Shown here one piece after another: positions 1-6,032 of a stretch of DNA of 6,467 bases (its first letter is position 1; each line of letters opens with the position of its first letter). The translations under genes were made by a program, and so were the position numbers. Source of the DNA: Acidobacteriaceae bacterium. GTDB taxonomy: Bacteria > Acidobacteriota > Terriglobia > Terriglobales > Acidobacteriaceae. The stretch spans positions 9,379 through 15,845 of the forward strand of contig PMTP01000134.1 in assembly GCA_003167305.1 (NCBI GenBank). The letters run 5' to 3'. Below the pieces are notes generated by a model. That model searched no databases. It saw only the letters and a list, made by a program, of their open reading frames with translations, and was not told where the DNA came from.

Positions 1-672
1 AACGGCTACTGCACGCTGGCCGGCATCGGCCTGGAAGACGGCAAGGCCGCCAGTGCGCTGGCCGCCGTGGGAGAGCATCTGGCCACCAAACACGGCATCG
101 TGGTGCAGCAGCCGGCTTACACCCATTACTACCTGGAGATGGGCGAAATTTCCTCTTATCCGCCGGGATACAAGGAGAACGCGGGCGTCTTCTGCCACGT
201 CAATCCCTGGATTATGATCGGCGAAACCCGGCTGGGCCACGGCGACCTGGCGCACGACTACTACAGCCGCATCAACCCCTCGGCGCGCGAGGCGATCAGC
301 GACCTGCATCGCTGCGAGCCCTACGTCTACGCGCAGATGATCGCGGGCAAGGACGCGCCCACCTTTGGCGAGGCCAAAAACTCCTGGCTCACCGGCACGG
401 CGGCGTGGAACTACTACGCCATCGTGCAATGGATTCTGGGCGTCCGCACCACGCTCGACGGGCTTGAGATTGCTCCGGTGATTCCCAAAAACTGGCCCGG
501 CTTCACCGCCACGCGCGTCTTCCGCGGAGTGACTTACAAAATCGCCATCGAGCGCCATGGCGAGGGCAATGCGATCTCTCTCACCGTGGACGGGACGCCG
601 ATCGAGGGGAATGTTGTAACTCCTCCCACGGACGGACGGAAGGAAGTTACGATCAAGGGGATTCTGACGTAA
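1..672 (+). CDS. GH94 disaccharide phosphorylase, cellobiose phosphorylase-like (C-terminal part, 5' truncated)
   Basis: The frame is open from base 1 to the TAA at 670-672, giving 223 visible residues; the start lies outside the window. The residues match the C-terminal part of the GH94 (alpha/alpha)6 barrel and its trailing beta-sandwich. Visible signatures are YPPGYKENAGVFCHVNPW (about residues 53-70), CEPYVYAQMIAGKDA (about 105-119), GEAKNSWLTGTAAWNYYA (about 123-140) and ILGVR..LDGL.I.P.IP..WPGF. GH94 enzymes cleave beta-linked disaccharides with inorganic phosphate in the cytoplasm; cellobiose gives alpha-glucose-1-phosphate and glucose. The motif forms resemble cellobiose phosphorylases from memory more than chitobiose phosphorylases, but the catalytic Asp and most specificity residues lie upstream of base 1. 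The next genes are an epimerase and a GH130 phosphorylase, which fits a beta-1,4-disaccharide substrate. Family assignment is firm; exact substrate is not. Confidence 0.9.
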   Translation, partial: NGYCTLAGIGLEDGKAASALAAVGEHLATKHGIVVQQPAYTHYYLEMGEISSYPPGYKENAGVFCHVNPWIMIGETRLGHGDLAHDYYSRINPSAREAISDLHRCEPYVYAQMIAGKDAPTFGEAKNSWLTGTAAWNYYAIVQWILGVRTTLDGLEIAPVIPKNWPGFTATRVFRGVTYKIAIERHGEGNAISLTVDGTPIEGNVVTPPTDGRKEVTIKGILT

Positions 673-683
673 GGAACCAATGC

Positions 684-785
684 TGGGTGCCCCAAGTCTG
701 GATTTTCAGATCTGGGAATCCGCAAACCCCGATCAGTTGGGTGCCCCATCCTTTCCGCATCTTTTCGCGGAAAGGGTAGGATACC
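684..785. repeat. Intergenic repeat element with paired TGGGTGCCCCA motifs
   Basis: The 11-base motif TGGGTGCCCCA occurs twice in direct orientation, at 684-694 and 738-748. Between the copies lies the palindrome CAGATCTG (707-714). After the second copy comes a perfect 9-bp inverted repeat (750-758 with 767-775), then a small GGTA-GGA-TACC stem (775-785). The overall form, GGGTGCCCCATCC followed by a CTTTC..GAAAGG hairpin and GGATACCACGAA, resembles an intergenic repeat I associate with acidobacterial genomes. That is recall and was not searched. It fills most of the 150-base gap between the GH94 and epimerase genes. An antisense reading frame across it appears to be a by-product of the repeat. 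Confidence 0.6.
750..775. other. Perfect 9-bp hairpin within the intergenic repeat
   Basis: CCTTTCCGC at 750-758 pairs exactly with GCGGAAAGG at 767-775 across the 8-base loop ATCTTTTC. No T-run follows on either strand, so it is not a classical intrinsic terminator. It could still reduce read-through or stabilise the 3' end of the GH94 message, thereby separating GH94 expression from the two genes downstream. That effect is inference. Confidence 0.5.
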
Positions 786-810
786 ACGAACTCAACCGGC
801 TTCGTTCATC

Positions 811-815
811 AGGAG
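811..815 (+). promoter_or_regulatory. Ribosome binding site for the epimerase, deciding a GTG start
   Basis: AGGAG lies seven bases before the GTG at 823. No ATG in this frame gives a protein with the family N-terminus. The site supports GTG as the start, with the protein beginning [20 protein letters not shown], which matches the first helix of AGE-type epimerases. Confidence 0.7.
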
Positions 816-822
816 CATCCCA

Positions 823-2202
823 GTGCTAGAGTTATGGAAAAAGGCGGAAGTTGAGTTACGCTCCAACATTCTTCCCTTCTGGCTCCAGCACGCCATCGAC
901 GAAGAGTACGGCGGCTTTCGCGGCCAGATCGCGAACGACCTGACCGTCGATCCGCGCGCCGCCAAGGGATTGATCCTGAACACGCGCATTCTGTGGACCT
1001 TCTCGAAGGCCTTCAGCGTTTATCGCGCCCCGGTCTTTCTTGCTGCGGCGCGCCGCGCCTATGAATATCTCATCCGTTTCTTCCGGGATGCTGAGTTTGG
1101 CGGCTTCTACTGGATGGTCGATTTTGAGGGCCGTCCCCTCGACACGAAGAAGCGCATTTACGGGCAGGCGTTTACCGTCTACGCGCTGGCCGAGTATTAC
1201 CATGCAACCGGCGACGCCGAAATACTCGCGCGGGCCTTGCGCCTGGTCGAGAAGATCGAAGCCGCGGGCCACGATGCCGCGCACGGCGGTTACTTTGAGA
1301 CTTACGAGAGAGATTGGTCACTGGCCCAGGACCAGCGCCTGAGCGATGTGGACATGGACGAGAAGAAGTCCATGAACACCCACCTCCATCTGTTGGAGGC
1401 CTACGCCACACTGCTGCGCTTCCACGAGAACGCGACGCTCCGTCTGCGCCTGCGGGAACTTATCGAAGTCTTTCTCAACCACATCATCGATCCTGTAACT
1501 CATCACTTTATTCTCTTCTTCGACGACGAGTGGCGGCCGCGCTCGGAGAAGATATCGTTCGGCCATGACATTGAGGGAAGCTGGCTGCTCTGCGAGGCCG
1601 CGCAGATCCTTGGCGACAAGAGCCTTTTGACGCGAGTGCAAGAGGTTGCGGTCAAGATGGCGCAGGCGGTCTACGAGCAGGCGCTCGACAGCGACAGCGG
1701 CCTACAGTATGAGGCTGACCCCACAGGGATCACCGATACCGACAAGCATTGGTGGCCGCAGGCCGAGGCTGTTGTCGGCTTCCTGAATGCCTATGAGTTA
1801 TCCGGCCAGAAGCACTTTCTAACTGCCGCGGAACGAAGCTGGGAGTTTATTGATAAGTACATCATCGATCACCAGAACGGAGAGTGGTTCTGGCGGGTTT
1901 CCAGGTCGGGAGTACCCAGCCAAGAGCAATACAAGGTGGACCCATGGAAGTGCCCCTACCACAACAGCCGCGCCTGTTTTGAGGTGATGGAGCGGCTGGA
2001 CGTGATGAATGCGGCAGGCAGATTGAGCGGGACTGGACAAGATAAGGCACTTCCATTCGAGTCCCTGATTCCGAACAAGAAGACCATTGCGGCCATGAAA
2101 GAAGCTCGTTCAGAAAATCTGGAATCCGTTTCACTCGACAAACTGCAAGCGGTACTGAATGCGGAAAAGTGCGTAAATCGCGACCGGAAGGAAAGCAAAT
2201 GA
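823..2202 (+). CDS. Cellobiose 2-epimerase (AGE family) with an extra antitoxin-like C-terminal tail
   Basis: This is a 459-residue cytoplasmic enzyme of the N-acylglucosamine 2-epimerase (AGE) superfamily, (alpha/alpha)6 barrel. Cellobiose 2-epimerases reversibly convert the reducing-end glucose of beta-1,4-disaccharides to mannose and the reverse; on mannobiose they give mannosyl-glucose. Expected active-site positions are present: R55 in NTRILW, H187/H189 in [12 protein letters not shown]248 and E251 in [10 protein letters not shown], the KHWWPQAEA loop (308-316) and H380 in PYHNSR. The spacing of the two catalytic histidines (248 and 380) fits the family. The GTG start is supported by AGGAG at 811-815. 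Known members are about 390-412 residues and the core here ends near residue 395. The remaining segment resembles a RelB/DinJ antitoxin C-terminus and is annotated separately. The stop overlaps the GH130 start as ATGA, so the two are probably translationally coupled. Partnership with a mannosyl-glucose phosphorylase favours cellobiose/mannobiose epimerase over N-acylglucosamine epimerase. Confidence 0.92.
   Translation: MLELWKKAEVELRSNILPFWLQHAIDEEYGGFRGQIANDLTVDPRAAKGLILNTRILWTFSKAFSVYRAPVFLAAARRAYEYLIRFFRDAEFGGFYWMVDFEGRPLDTKKRIYGQAFTVYALAEYYHATGDAEILARALRLVEKIEAAGHDAAHGGYFETYERDWSLAQDQRLSDVDMDEKKSMNTHLHLLEAYATLLRFHENATLRLRLRELIEVFLNHIIDPVTHHFILFFDDEWRPRSEKISFGHDIEGSWLLCEAAQILGDKSLLTRVQEVAVKMAQAVYEQALDSDSGLQYEADPTGITDTDKHWWPQAEAVVGFLNAYELSGQKHFLTAAERSWEFIDKYIIDHQNGEWFWRVSRSGVPSQEQYKVDPWKCPYHNSRACFEVMERLDVMNAAGRLSGTGQDKALPFESLIPNKKTIAAMKEARSENLESVSLDKLQAVLNAEKCVNRDRKESK
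2044..2169 (+). other. RelB/DinJ antitoxin C-terminus-like segment fused to the epimerase (residues 408-449)
   Basis: Residues 408-449 of the epimerase read KALPFE (408-413), [14 protein letters not shown] (416-429), [15 protein letters not shown] (433-448). This is the pattern of the C-terminal, toxin-neutralising arm of RelB/DinJ-type antitoxins, in which K-A-L-P-F-[DE] is followed by P-N-x-x-T-I and an acidic helix ending L-N-A-E; E. coli DinJ has EKALPFDLREPNQLTI. The ribbon-helix-helix half that normally precedes it is missing; the codons before it are epimerase core. No RelE/YafQ-type toxin follows, since the next gene is GH130. GC by hand count is about 45-48% across 2041-2160, against about 55-63% in sampled parts of the epimerase. 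The resemblance is from recall, and the fusion reading is inference. Confidence 0.6.
2186..2191 (+). promoter_or_regulatory. Ribosome binding site for the GH130 gene
   Basis: GGAAGG, inside a longer purine run GGAAGGAAAG, lies seven bases before the ATG at 2199. It favours ATG 2199 over the in-frame GTG at 2169, which would place this purine run inside the coding sequence and add a ten-residue N-terminus. A second ATG follows directly at 2202 and could also be used. Confidence 0.65.
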
Positions 2203-3449
2203 TGCAGGCAGCCTATAAGAAGAACATTCAGAAGTTATTCCAGCAGCAGGAGAAGCTGCTTACCCGCCGCAACCGCAAGTTATTCGGCGGCAATGGGATT
2301 TATGACCGCTACGAGTTTCCGGTGCTGACCGCCGCGCACGCGCCGATCACCTGGCGCTACGACCTCAACCAGAAGACGAATCCCTTCCTGATGGAGCGCA
2401 TGGGAATCAATGCGGCCTTCAACGCCGGAGCGATCCTGCACAAGGGCAGGTTCCTGGTCATCGCGCGGGTGGAAGGCGCGGACCGCAAATCCTTCTTTGC
2501 GATCGCCGAGAGTCCGAACGGCACGGATAACTTCCGCTTCTGGGATTACCCGGTACTTATGCCCGAGACCGCCAACCCGGACGTAAATGTTTACGACATG
2601 CGGCTGGTGAAGCATGAAGACGGCTGGATATACGGCCTCTTCTGCACTGAGCGCAAAGACCCCGCAACGCCGCAGTGGGATACCTCCTCGGCGGTGGCGC
2701 AGTGCGGCGTCAGTCGCACCAGGGATCTGAAAACCTGGGAGCGGCTGGCTGATCTCCAATCCAAATCGCCGCAGCAGCGCAACGTGGTGCTGCACCCTGA
2801 GTTTGTCGATGGCAAGTATGCCTTCTACACCCGCCCGCAGGACGACTTCATCCAGACGGGCAAGGGCGGCGGCATCGGTTGGGGATTGTCGCCGAGCATC
2901 GAGCAGGCCGTGATCGACGAGGAGATTATTCTCGACAACCGCGAGTACCACACCATTCAAGAGGTGAAAAACGGCATGGGCCCCGCGCCGATCAAGACTC
3001 CTCAAGGCTGGCTGCATCTGGCTCATGGCGTCCGTAACACCGCCGCCGGCCTGCGCTACGTGCTTTATATGTTTCTCTGCGAACGGGAGCGGCCGTGGGT
3101 GGTCACGCACAAGCCGGCCGGTTACTTCATCGCTCCCGAAGGCGCGGAGCGCGTCGGCGACGTCTCCAACGTGGTCTTCAGCAATGGCTGGATCGAGCGT
3201 AAGAATGGCGATGTGCTGATTTATTACGCCTCATCGGACACGCGGCTGCACGTGGCCACGAGCACGGTTCCCAAGCTGCTGGACTATGTGCTGCATACTC
3301 CGGCTGATCCGCTGCGCAGCCGCGCCTGCGTGGAGCAGCGTTGCGCTCTGATCGAGAAGAATCTGGCCGCGCTGAAGGCGCTGAAACGGCCGGGGAAAAA
3401 GCGCGCCGCAAAGAAGGCTGTCTGGCCGGCAAAGTCGAAGAAGCGGTGA
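2199..3449 (+). CDS. GH130 4-O-beta-D-mannosyl-D-glucose phosphorylase
   Basis: This 416-residue five-bladed beta-propeller enzyme of family GH130 cleaves mannosyl-beta-1,4-glucose with phosphate to alpha-mannose-1-phosphate and glucose in the cytoplasm. From recall it is nearly superimposable on the Bacteroides fragilis mannosylglucose phosphorylase (GH130_1). Shared blocks are [52 protein letters not shown] (90-108), NVYDMRL (130-136), [38 protein letters not shown] and [16 protein letters not shown]133 in NVYDMR corresponds to the proposed general acid, Asp131 in the B. fragilis enzyme. The gene overlaps the epimerase by four bases, which is the known mannan pathway pairing. Beyond about residue 392 there is an unusual Lys/Ala-rich tail ([12 protein letters not shown]...KSKKR) absent from the family members I recall. 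The specific substrate assignment is strong because of both sequence and partner. Confidence 0.94.
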   Translation: MMQAAYKKNIQKLFQQQEKLLTRRNRKLFGGNGIYDRYEFPVLTAAHAPITWRYDLNQKTNPFLMERMGINAAFNAGAILHKGRFLVIARVEGADRKSFFAIAESPNGTDNFRFWDYPVLMPETANPDVNVYDMRLVKHEDGWIYGLFCTERKDPATPQWDTSSAVAQCGVSRTRDLKTWERLADLQSKSPQQRNVVLHPEFVDGKYAFYTRPQDDFIQTGKGGGIGWGLSPSIEQAVIDEEIILDNREYHTIQEVKNGMGPAPIKTPQGWLHLAHGVRNTAAGLRYVLYMFLCERERPWVVTHKPAGYFIAPEGAERVGDVSNVVFSNGWIERKNGDVLIYYASSDTRLHVATSTVPKLLDYVLHTPADPLRSRACVEQRCALIEKNLAALKALKRPGKKRAAKKAVWPAKSKKR

Positions 3450-3464
3450 GATATGGGCAATCTC

Positions 3465-3902
3465 CTATGGATTCTCCCGCACCTTCATCACCAGGCAGGT
3501 GAGCGTCTGCTCGCCCCGAAGCAGCATTTGATGGGGCAAGCCCGCCGGGACGTGCGCCACATCTCCTGCCCTCAACTCCTGCCTCCTGCCGCCTTCCACC
3601 GACGAGCCGCGAATCTCTCCCGGGCCAATGCTGGCCGCGCCCGCCACCGCGCCGCCGGTCACCAGCGTTGCGTGGCCGTCGAGCACGTAGAAGACGTCGG
3701 CGAAGTTCTCATGCACCTCGGCCGCGCCGTCGCGGCTGCGAAAGAGCAGCATTGCGCAATGCCCTGGATACTCCCGCAGCGTCTCGCTGGCTGCGCCGTC
3801 TCCCTGCCGGGCCAACTCTCGCAGCGTCGTCGCCCGCTCCAGCAGCACGGCAGGAGACCAGTGATCGGAATGCCCTGTTTTTTTCTTCGGCAATGCGTCC
3901 AT
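3465..3902 (-). CDS. Small single-domain cupin protein
   Basis: The gene encodes a 145-residue protein on the minus strand, convergent with GH130, with only 15 bases between the two stop codons. Cupin motif 1 is visible as HENFADVFYVLDG (64-76) and motif 2 as GDVAHVPAGLPHQM (113-126). In the canonical pattern the first motif supplies two His and a Glu. Here H64 is kept, the second His position is N66 and the Glu position is D69; H124 of motif 2 is kept. Metal binding is therefore possible but with altered ligands. There is no signal peptide, and the N-terminus (MDALPKKKTGHSDHW) looks soluble. The ATG is preceded by GGGAG and a TAAACT hexamer. The dense plus-strand reading frame opposite it has no recognisable motif and is a shadow. 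The biochemical role cannot be read from the sequence; neighbours give no clear hint. Confidence 0.8.
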   Translation of the reverse strand: MDALPKKKTGHSDHWSPAVLLERATTLRELARQGDGAASETLREYPGHCAMLLFRSRDGAAEVHENFADVFYVLDGHATLVTGGAVAGAASIGPGEIRGSSVEGGRRQELRAGDVAHVPAGLPHQMLLRGEQTLTCLVMKVRENP

Positions 3903-3911
3903 AACTCTCCC

Positions 3912-3917
3912 AGTTTA
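3912..3917 (-). promoter_or_regulatory. Possible -10 hexamer close to the cupin start
   Basis: On the minus strand TAAACT ends nine bases before the cupin ATG. If used as a -10 element, transcription would start only two or three bases before the ATG. The GGGAG between them (3907-3911 on the plus map) could instead be a Shine-Dalgarno for a longer transcript, so this call is weak. Confidence 0.3.
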
Positions 3918-3992
3918 ATCTCGCTGCCTTGAATCGGTATGAAATTCGGTCTGCCGCCTCACGGCTGTTCACGATTCTCTGCCCCATTGCCG

Positions 3993-3998
3993 TACCAT
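3993..3998 (+). promoter_or_regulatory. Possible -10 hexamer for a near-leaderless guanine deaminase transcript
   Basis: TACCAT lies six bases before the ATG at 4005, and there is no purine-rich Shine-Dalgarno in front of that ATG. A transcript from this hexamer would begin at or next to the start codon. No convincing -35 is seen; TTCACG at 3968-3973 is 19 bases upstream. Confidence 0.3.
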
Positions 3999-4004
3999 GA
4001 ATCC

Positions 4005-4487
4005 ATGCAGCCCAGCGCAAACCCCGAGTTCCTGCGCCGTGCCATTGCGCTGGCTACTGAGAACGTCGAAACCGGCGCGGGCGGGCCCTTTGGCGCGGTG
4101 ATTGTGCGCGACGGCCGCATCCTCGCCGAGGGCGTGAACACCGTCACCGTGGCCAACGACCCCACCGCCCACGCCGAAGTGAACGCCATCCGCGCGGCTG
4201 CCAAGGCTCTGGGCGCGTTCACGCTGGCCGGCTGCCGGCTTTACTCCAGTTGCCAGCCCTGCCCCATGTGCCTGTCCGCTGCTTACTGGGCGCGGATGGA
4301 CGCCGTCTACTATGGCGCGAGCGCCGAAGACGCCGCCCGCGCCGGCTTTGACGACGCGTTCCTGTACGATGAGCTGCGCAAAAACCCCGCCGAGCGTAAG
4401 CTCCTTCCCGCCACGCAACTGCTCGGCGAGGAAGCCTGGGCCAGCTTCGCCGCCTGGATCGCCTCGGCCCATAAGATCGCGTACTGA
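4005..4487 (+). CDS. guaD: Guanine deaminase (cytidine deaminase-like fold)
   Basis: This 160-residue zinc hydrolase converts guanine to xanthine and ammonia in purine salvage or catabolism. The deaminase signature is complete: TAHAEVNAIR with zinc ligand H56 and proton-shuttle E58, and SSCQPCPMCLSA with zinc ligands C86 and C89. It follows Bacillus subtilis GuaD (156 residues) block by block from recall: GGPFGAVIV, NDPTAHAEV, CPMCL.A.YWAR, AGFDD.F.Y, with the same closing Tyr. The AGFDDAFLYDE stretch and terminal KIAY favour guanine deaminase over tRNA adenosine deaminase TadA. I chose ATG 4005: an in-frame ATG at 3939 would add 22 residues with no family match. The start lacks a Shine-Dalgarno. 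Flanking genes are not purine genes, so it is probably a single-gene unit. Confidence 0.92.
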   Translation: MQPSANPEFLRRAIALATENVETGAGGPFGAVIVRDGRILAEGVNTVTVANDPTAHAEVNAIRAAAKALGAFTLAGCRLYSSCQPCPMCLSAAYWARMDAVYYGASAEDAARAGFDDAFLYDELRKNPAERKLLPATQLLGEEAWASFAAWIASAHKIAY

Positions 4488-4494
4488 AACGCAT

Positions 4495-4510
4495 CTGGCG
4501 CTGCCGCCAG
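4495..4510. other. Short GC-rich hairpin between guaD and the propeller gene
   Basis: CTGGCG (4495-4500) pairs with CGCCAG (4505-4510) around a CTGC loop. It begins eight bases after the guaD stop and ends nine bases before the TATACT hexamer. No T-run follows, so it may be a weak terminator for guaD, or chance in GC-rich DNA. It sits where a -35 element for the next gene would be expected. Confidence 0.35.
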
Positions 4511-4519
4511 GCGCGCGAC

Positions 4520-4525
4520 TATACT
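4520..4525 (+). promoter_or_regulatory. Likely -10 hexamer for a leaderless propeller-gene transcript
   Basis: TATACT, close to the bacterial TATAAT consensus, ends seven bases before the ATG at 4533. It is the only AT-rich patch in the 45-base gap after guaD. No Shine-Dalgarno fits between it and the ATG (GCGAGCC). A transcript starting at the usual distance would begin essentially at the ATG. No good -35 hexamer is seen. Confidence 0.5.
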
Positions 4526-4532
4526 GCGAGCC

Positions 4533-5681
4533 ATGCAAGTTCTTCGGCTAACTCTGCTCCTGGCCGCCTCGGCTTTCGCCGCCGCCCAATCCCCGCCGCC
4601 TCCGCTCTGGCAGATGCAGGAGTCGGGCACTACCGCCGGCCTGCGCGGCATTGATTCTGTCGATGGCGCAGTCGCCTGGGCCAGCGGGACGAATGGCACG
4701 GTGCTGAAGACCATCGACGGCGGCGCGCACTGGACGCAATGCGCTGTGCCCGATGCGGCCAAGGACGGCACAACGCTGGACTTTCGCGGCGTGCAAGCCT
4801 TCGACGCGAAGACCGCTATCGTGATGGCCTCCGGGCCGGGGGACAAAAGTCGGCTGTATAAAACTAACGACGGTTGCCAAACCTGGACCCTTCTCTTCAC
4901 GAACCTCGACCCCACCGGCTTTTGGGACGGGTTACAGTTCCTTCCAGCAACGGGAATAGACATAGGTCGCATGGGCCACCTCATAGGTGATCCCGTTAAC
5001 GGCAAATTCGCAGATTTTATGACTTATGATTACGGAAAGACTTGGGGAGTTTATAACCAGCGTCAACCGTTGGTTGCATCGGCAAAAAGAGGCGAGTCCC
5101 TTTTCGCTGCGAGCAACTCTTCGATGATTCTCATTCGAAATCAGGAGTTCTTCGTTACTGGAGGATCGACGAGCCGTAGCCGTACTCTCGAACTTCATGT
5201 GAAACATGACCCGGATATTCTATTTCGTTTCATTGGTGGGGATATTCCGGTGAAGCATGGACCATCGGCAGGCGCCTTTTCCGTAGCGGCACATCTCGGT
5301 CCAGATTCTGAAGCGGCCACGGACACGGCAAAGTTTATCGAAAGAGCCACACATATTGGAGATGTATTGGTCGCCGTCGGCGGAGACTACAACAAGCCCG
5401 ATGATTCCGCAGGGACTTCTGCATTTTCCAACGATGGTGGACTTCATTGGACCGCCTCCGCCACCCCGCCGCACGGCTTCCGTTCCGCCGTGCAGTGGAG
5501 CGAATCGCTCAAAGCCTGGATCACGGTCGGAACGAATGGCTCGGACATCAGCCGCGACGACGGCAAGAGCTGGCAGTCGCTCGACGACGGAAACTGGAAT
5601 GCTCTCTCGCTGCCCTTCGTCGTCGGACCCAACGGCCGCATCGCCCGAATCAACCTCGCTGCGCTTCCAGCAGGGAAATGA
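4533..5681 (+). CDS. Secreted Asp-box (BNR / YCF48-like) beta-propeller protein
   Basis: The product has 382 residues with a clear N-terminal signal peptide: MQVLR, a hydrophobic core LTLLLAASAFAAA, and probable cleavage around residues 16-19 before a Pro-rich start (QSPPPP). The mature part carries five Asp-box motifs of the S/T-x-D-x-G-x-x-W type: TIDGGAHW (60-67), TNDGCQTW (111-118), TYDYGKTW (164-171), SNDGGLHW (299-306) and SRDDGKSW (340-347). These mark the loops of a six- or seven-bladed propeller of the sialidase/YCF48/photosystem-assembly-like class. Asp boxes are structural, so they do not show sialidase activity, and no Arg triad could be assigned. The protein should be periplasmic or extracellular, perhaps binding a protein or glycan. 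DNA coding for about residues 150-300 is clearly lower in GC than both ends of the gene. Function unknown. Confidence 0.85.
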   Translation: MQVLRLTLLLAASAFAAAQSPPPPLWQMQESGTTAGLRGIDSVDGAVAWASGTNGTVLKTIDGGAHWTQCAVPDAAKDGTTLDFRGVQAFDAKTAIVMASGPGDKSRLYKTNDGCQTWTLLFTNLDPTGFWDGLQFLPATGIDIGRMGHLIGDPVNGKFADFMTYDYGKTWGVYNQRQPLVASAKRGESLFAASNSSMILIRNQEFFVTGGSTSRSRTLELHVKHDPDILFRFIGGDIPVKHGPSAGAFSVAAHLGPDSEAATDTAKFIERATHIGDVLVAVGGDYNKPDDSAGTSAFSNDGGLHWTASATPPHGFRSAVQWSESLKAWITVGTNGSDISRDDGKSWQSLDDGNWNALSLPFVVGPNGRIARINLAALPAGK

Positions 5682-5704
5682 CGGATCCGTTCCGAACAAT
5701 ATTC

Positions 5705-5777
5705 TGTCATCCTGAGCGACCGAAGCGCAGCGTAGGGAGTCGAAAGCCTGCACTGAGCGAAGCCGAAGTGGGTCTGC
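5705..5777. repeat. Intergenic repeat with two CTGAGCGA..CGAAG units
   Basis: Just after the propeller gene, TGTCATCCTGAGCGACCGAAG begins at 5705. A second related unit, CTGAGCGAAGCCGAAG, occupies 5753-5768; both units run on to a CTGC (5747-5750 and 5774-5777). A further degenerate piece (GCAGCGAAGAAAAGCCGAAG) lies at about 5798-5817. The TGTCATCCTGAGCGA..CGAAG form resembles a short dispersed intergenic repeat that I recall from acidobacterial and other environmental genomes; copy number was not checked. Reading frames in either strand across it appear spurious. Confidence 0.6.
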
Positions 5778-6032
5778 TGTTGTACTTCGTTCGACCCGCA
5801 GCGAAGAAAAGCCGAAGAGAACTGCGGCGATTCCTCCAATTTCTGGCCAATTTTTTGCAAAACTATCTCTACTTTGACGCATAGACTTTTTCGCGCGTTT
5901 TGTCACTGTGAAAACGGCTGAAAAAAAGTCAGAACTTCATTTGATGCAGCCAAATCAAAGCACATGCCATTACTATCGGAACCCCATCCGGCGCGGATTC
6001 ACACCCCGGCACGGTAAAATAGCCTCAACCGG
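5778..6032. other. Non-coding stretch upstream of the ABC ATPase
   Basis: I see no credible gene here. The DNA is AT-richer than its surroundings, with runs such as TTTTTTGCAAAA and GAAAAAAAGTC. One inverted repeat is present: CGTTTT at 5896-5901 with AAAACG at 5911-5916 around GTCACTGTG. It could be a regulator site or chance. The candidate -10 element for the next gene is near the right end. Confidence 0.5.
6015..6020 (+). promoter_or_regulatory. Possible -10 hexamer upstream of the ABC ATPase
   Basis: TAAAAT ends 12 bases before the ATG at 6033. It would leave a leader of about five bases, and no Shine-Dalgarno is visible in AGCCTCAACCGG. No matching -35 was found. Its TAA is also an in-frame stop, which limits how far upstream the coding region can begin. 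Confidence 0.35.

Noticed and set aside
534..749. 71-codon minus-strand frame (MGHPTDRG...)
   Set aside because: It overlaps the GH94 3' end and reads through the intergenic repeat; its sequence is explained by the repeat motif.
2280..3110. 276-codon open frame on the minus strand opposite the GH130 gene
   Set aside because: The plus strand has an unmistakable GH130 protein; the antisense product has no recognisable domain, and long antisense frames are expected in GC-rich coding DNA.
3448..3464. GAGAT-N7-ATCTC stem at the convergent gene ends as a bidirectional terminator
   Set aside because: Only five pairs, overlapping the GH130 stop, and no T-run on either strand.
3453..3932. 159-codon plus-strand frame opposite the cupin gene
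   Set aside because: The minus-strand product shows both cupin motifs; the plus-strand product is Arg/His/Pro-rich with no motif.
3939..4004. Upstream in-frame ATG extending guanine deaminase by 22 residues
   Set aside because: The extra residues do not match the family; starting at 4005 gives 160 residues, close to B. subtilis GuaD.
4533..5681. Sialidase activity for the Asp-box protein
   Set aside because: Asp boxes are structural and widespread; no Arg triad, Tyr/Glu nucleophile pair or RIP motif could be assigned.
5220..5906. 228-codon minus-strand frame under the propeller gene and repeat
   Set aside because: It has no domain, runs through the dispersed repeat, and lies opposite a clear Asp-box protein.
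5896..5916. Inverted repeat CGTTTT-N9-AAAACG with an inner CAC-T-GTG, as a CRP/FNR-like operator
   Set aside because: The half-sites do not match TGTGA/TCACA or TTGAT/ATCAA spacing well, and it is over 100 bases from the nearest start; kept only as a note in the intergenic entry.
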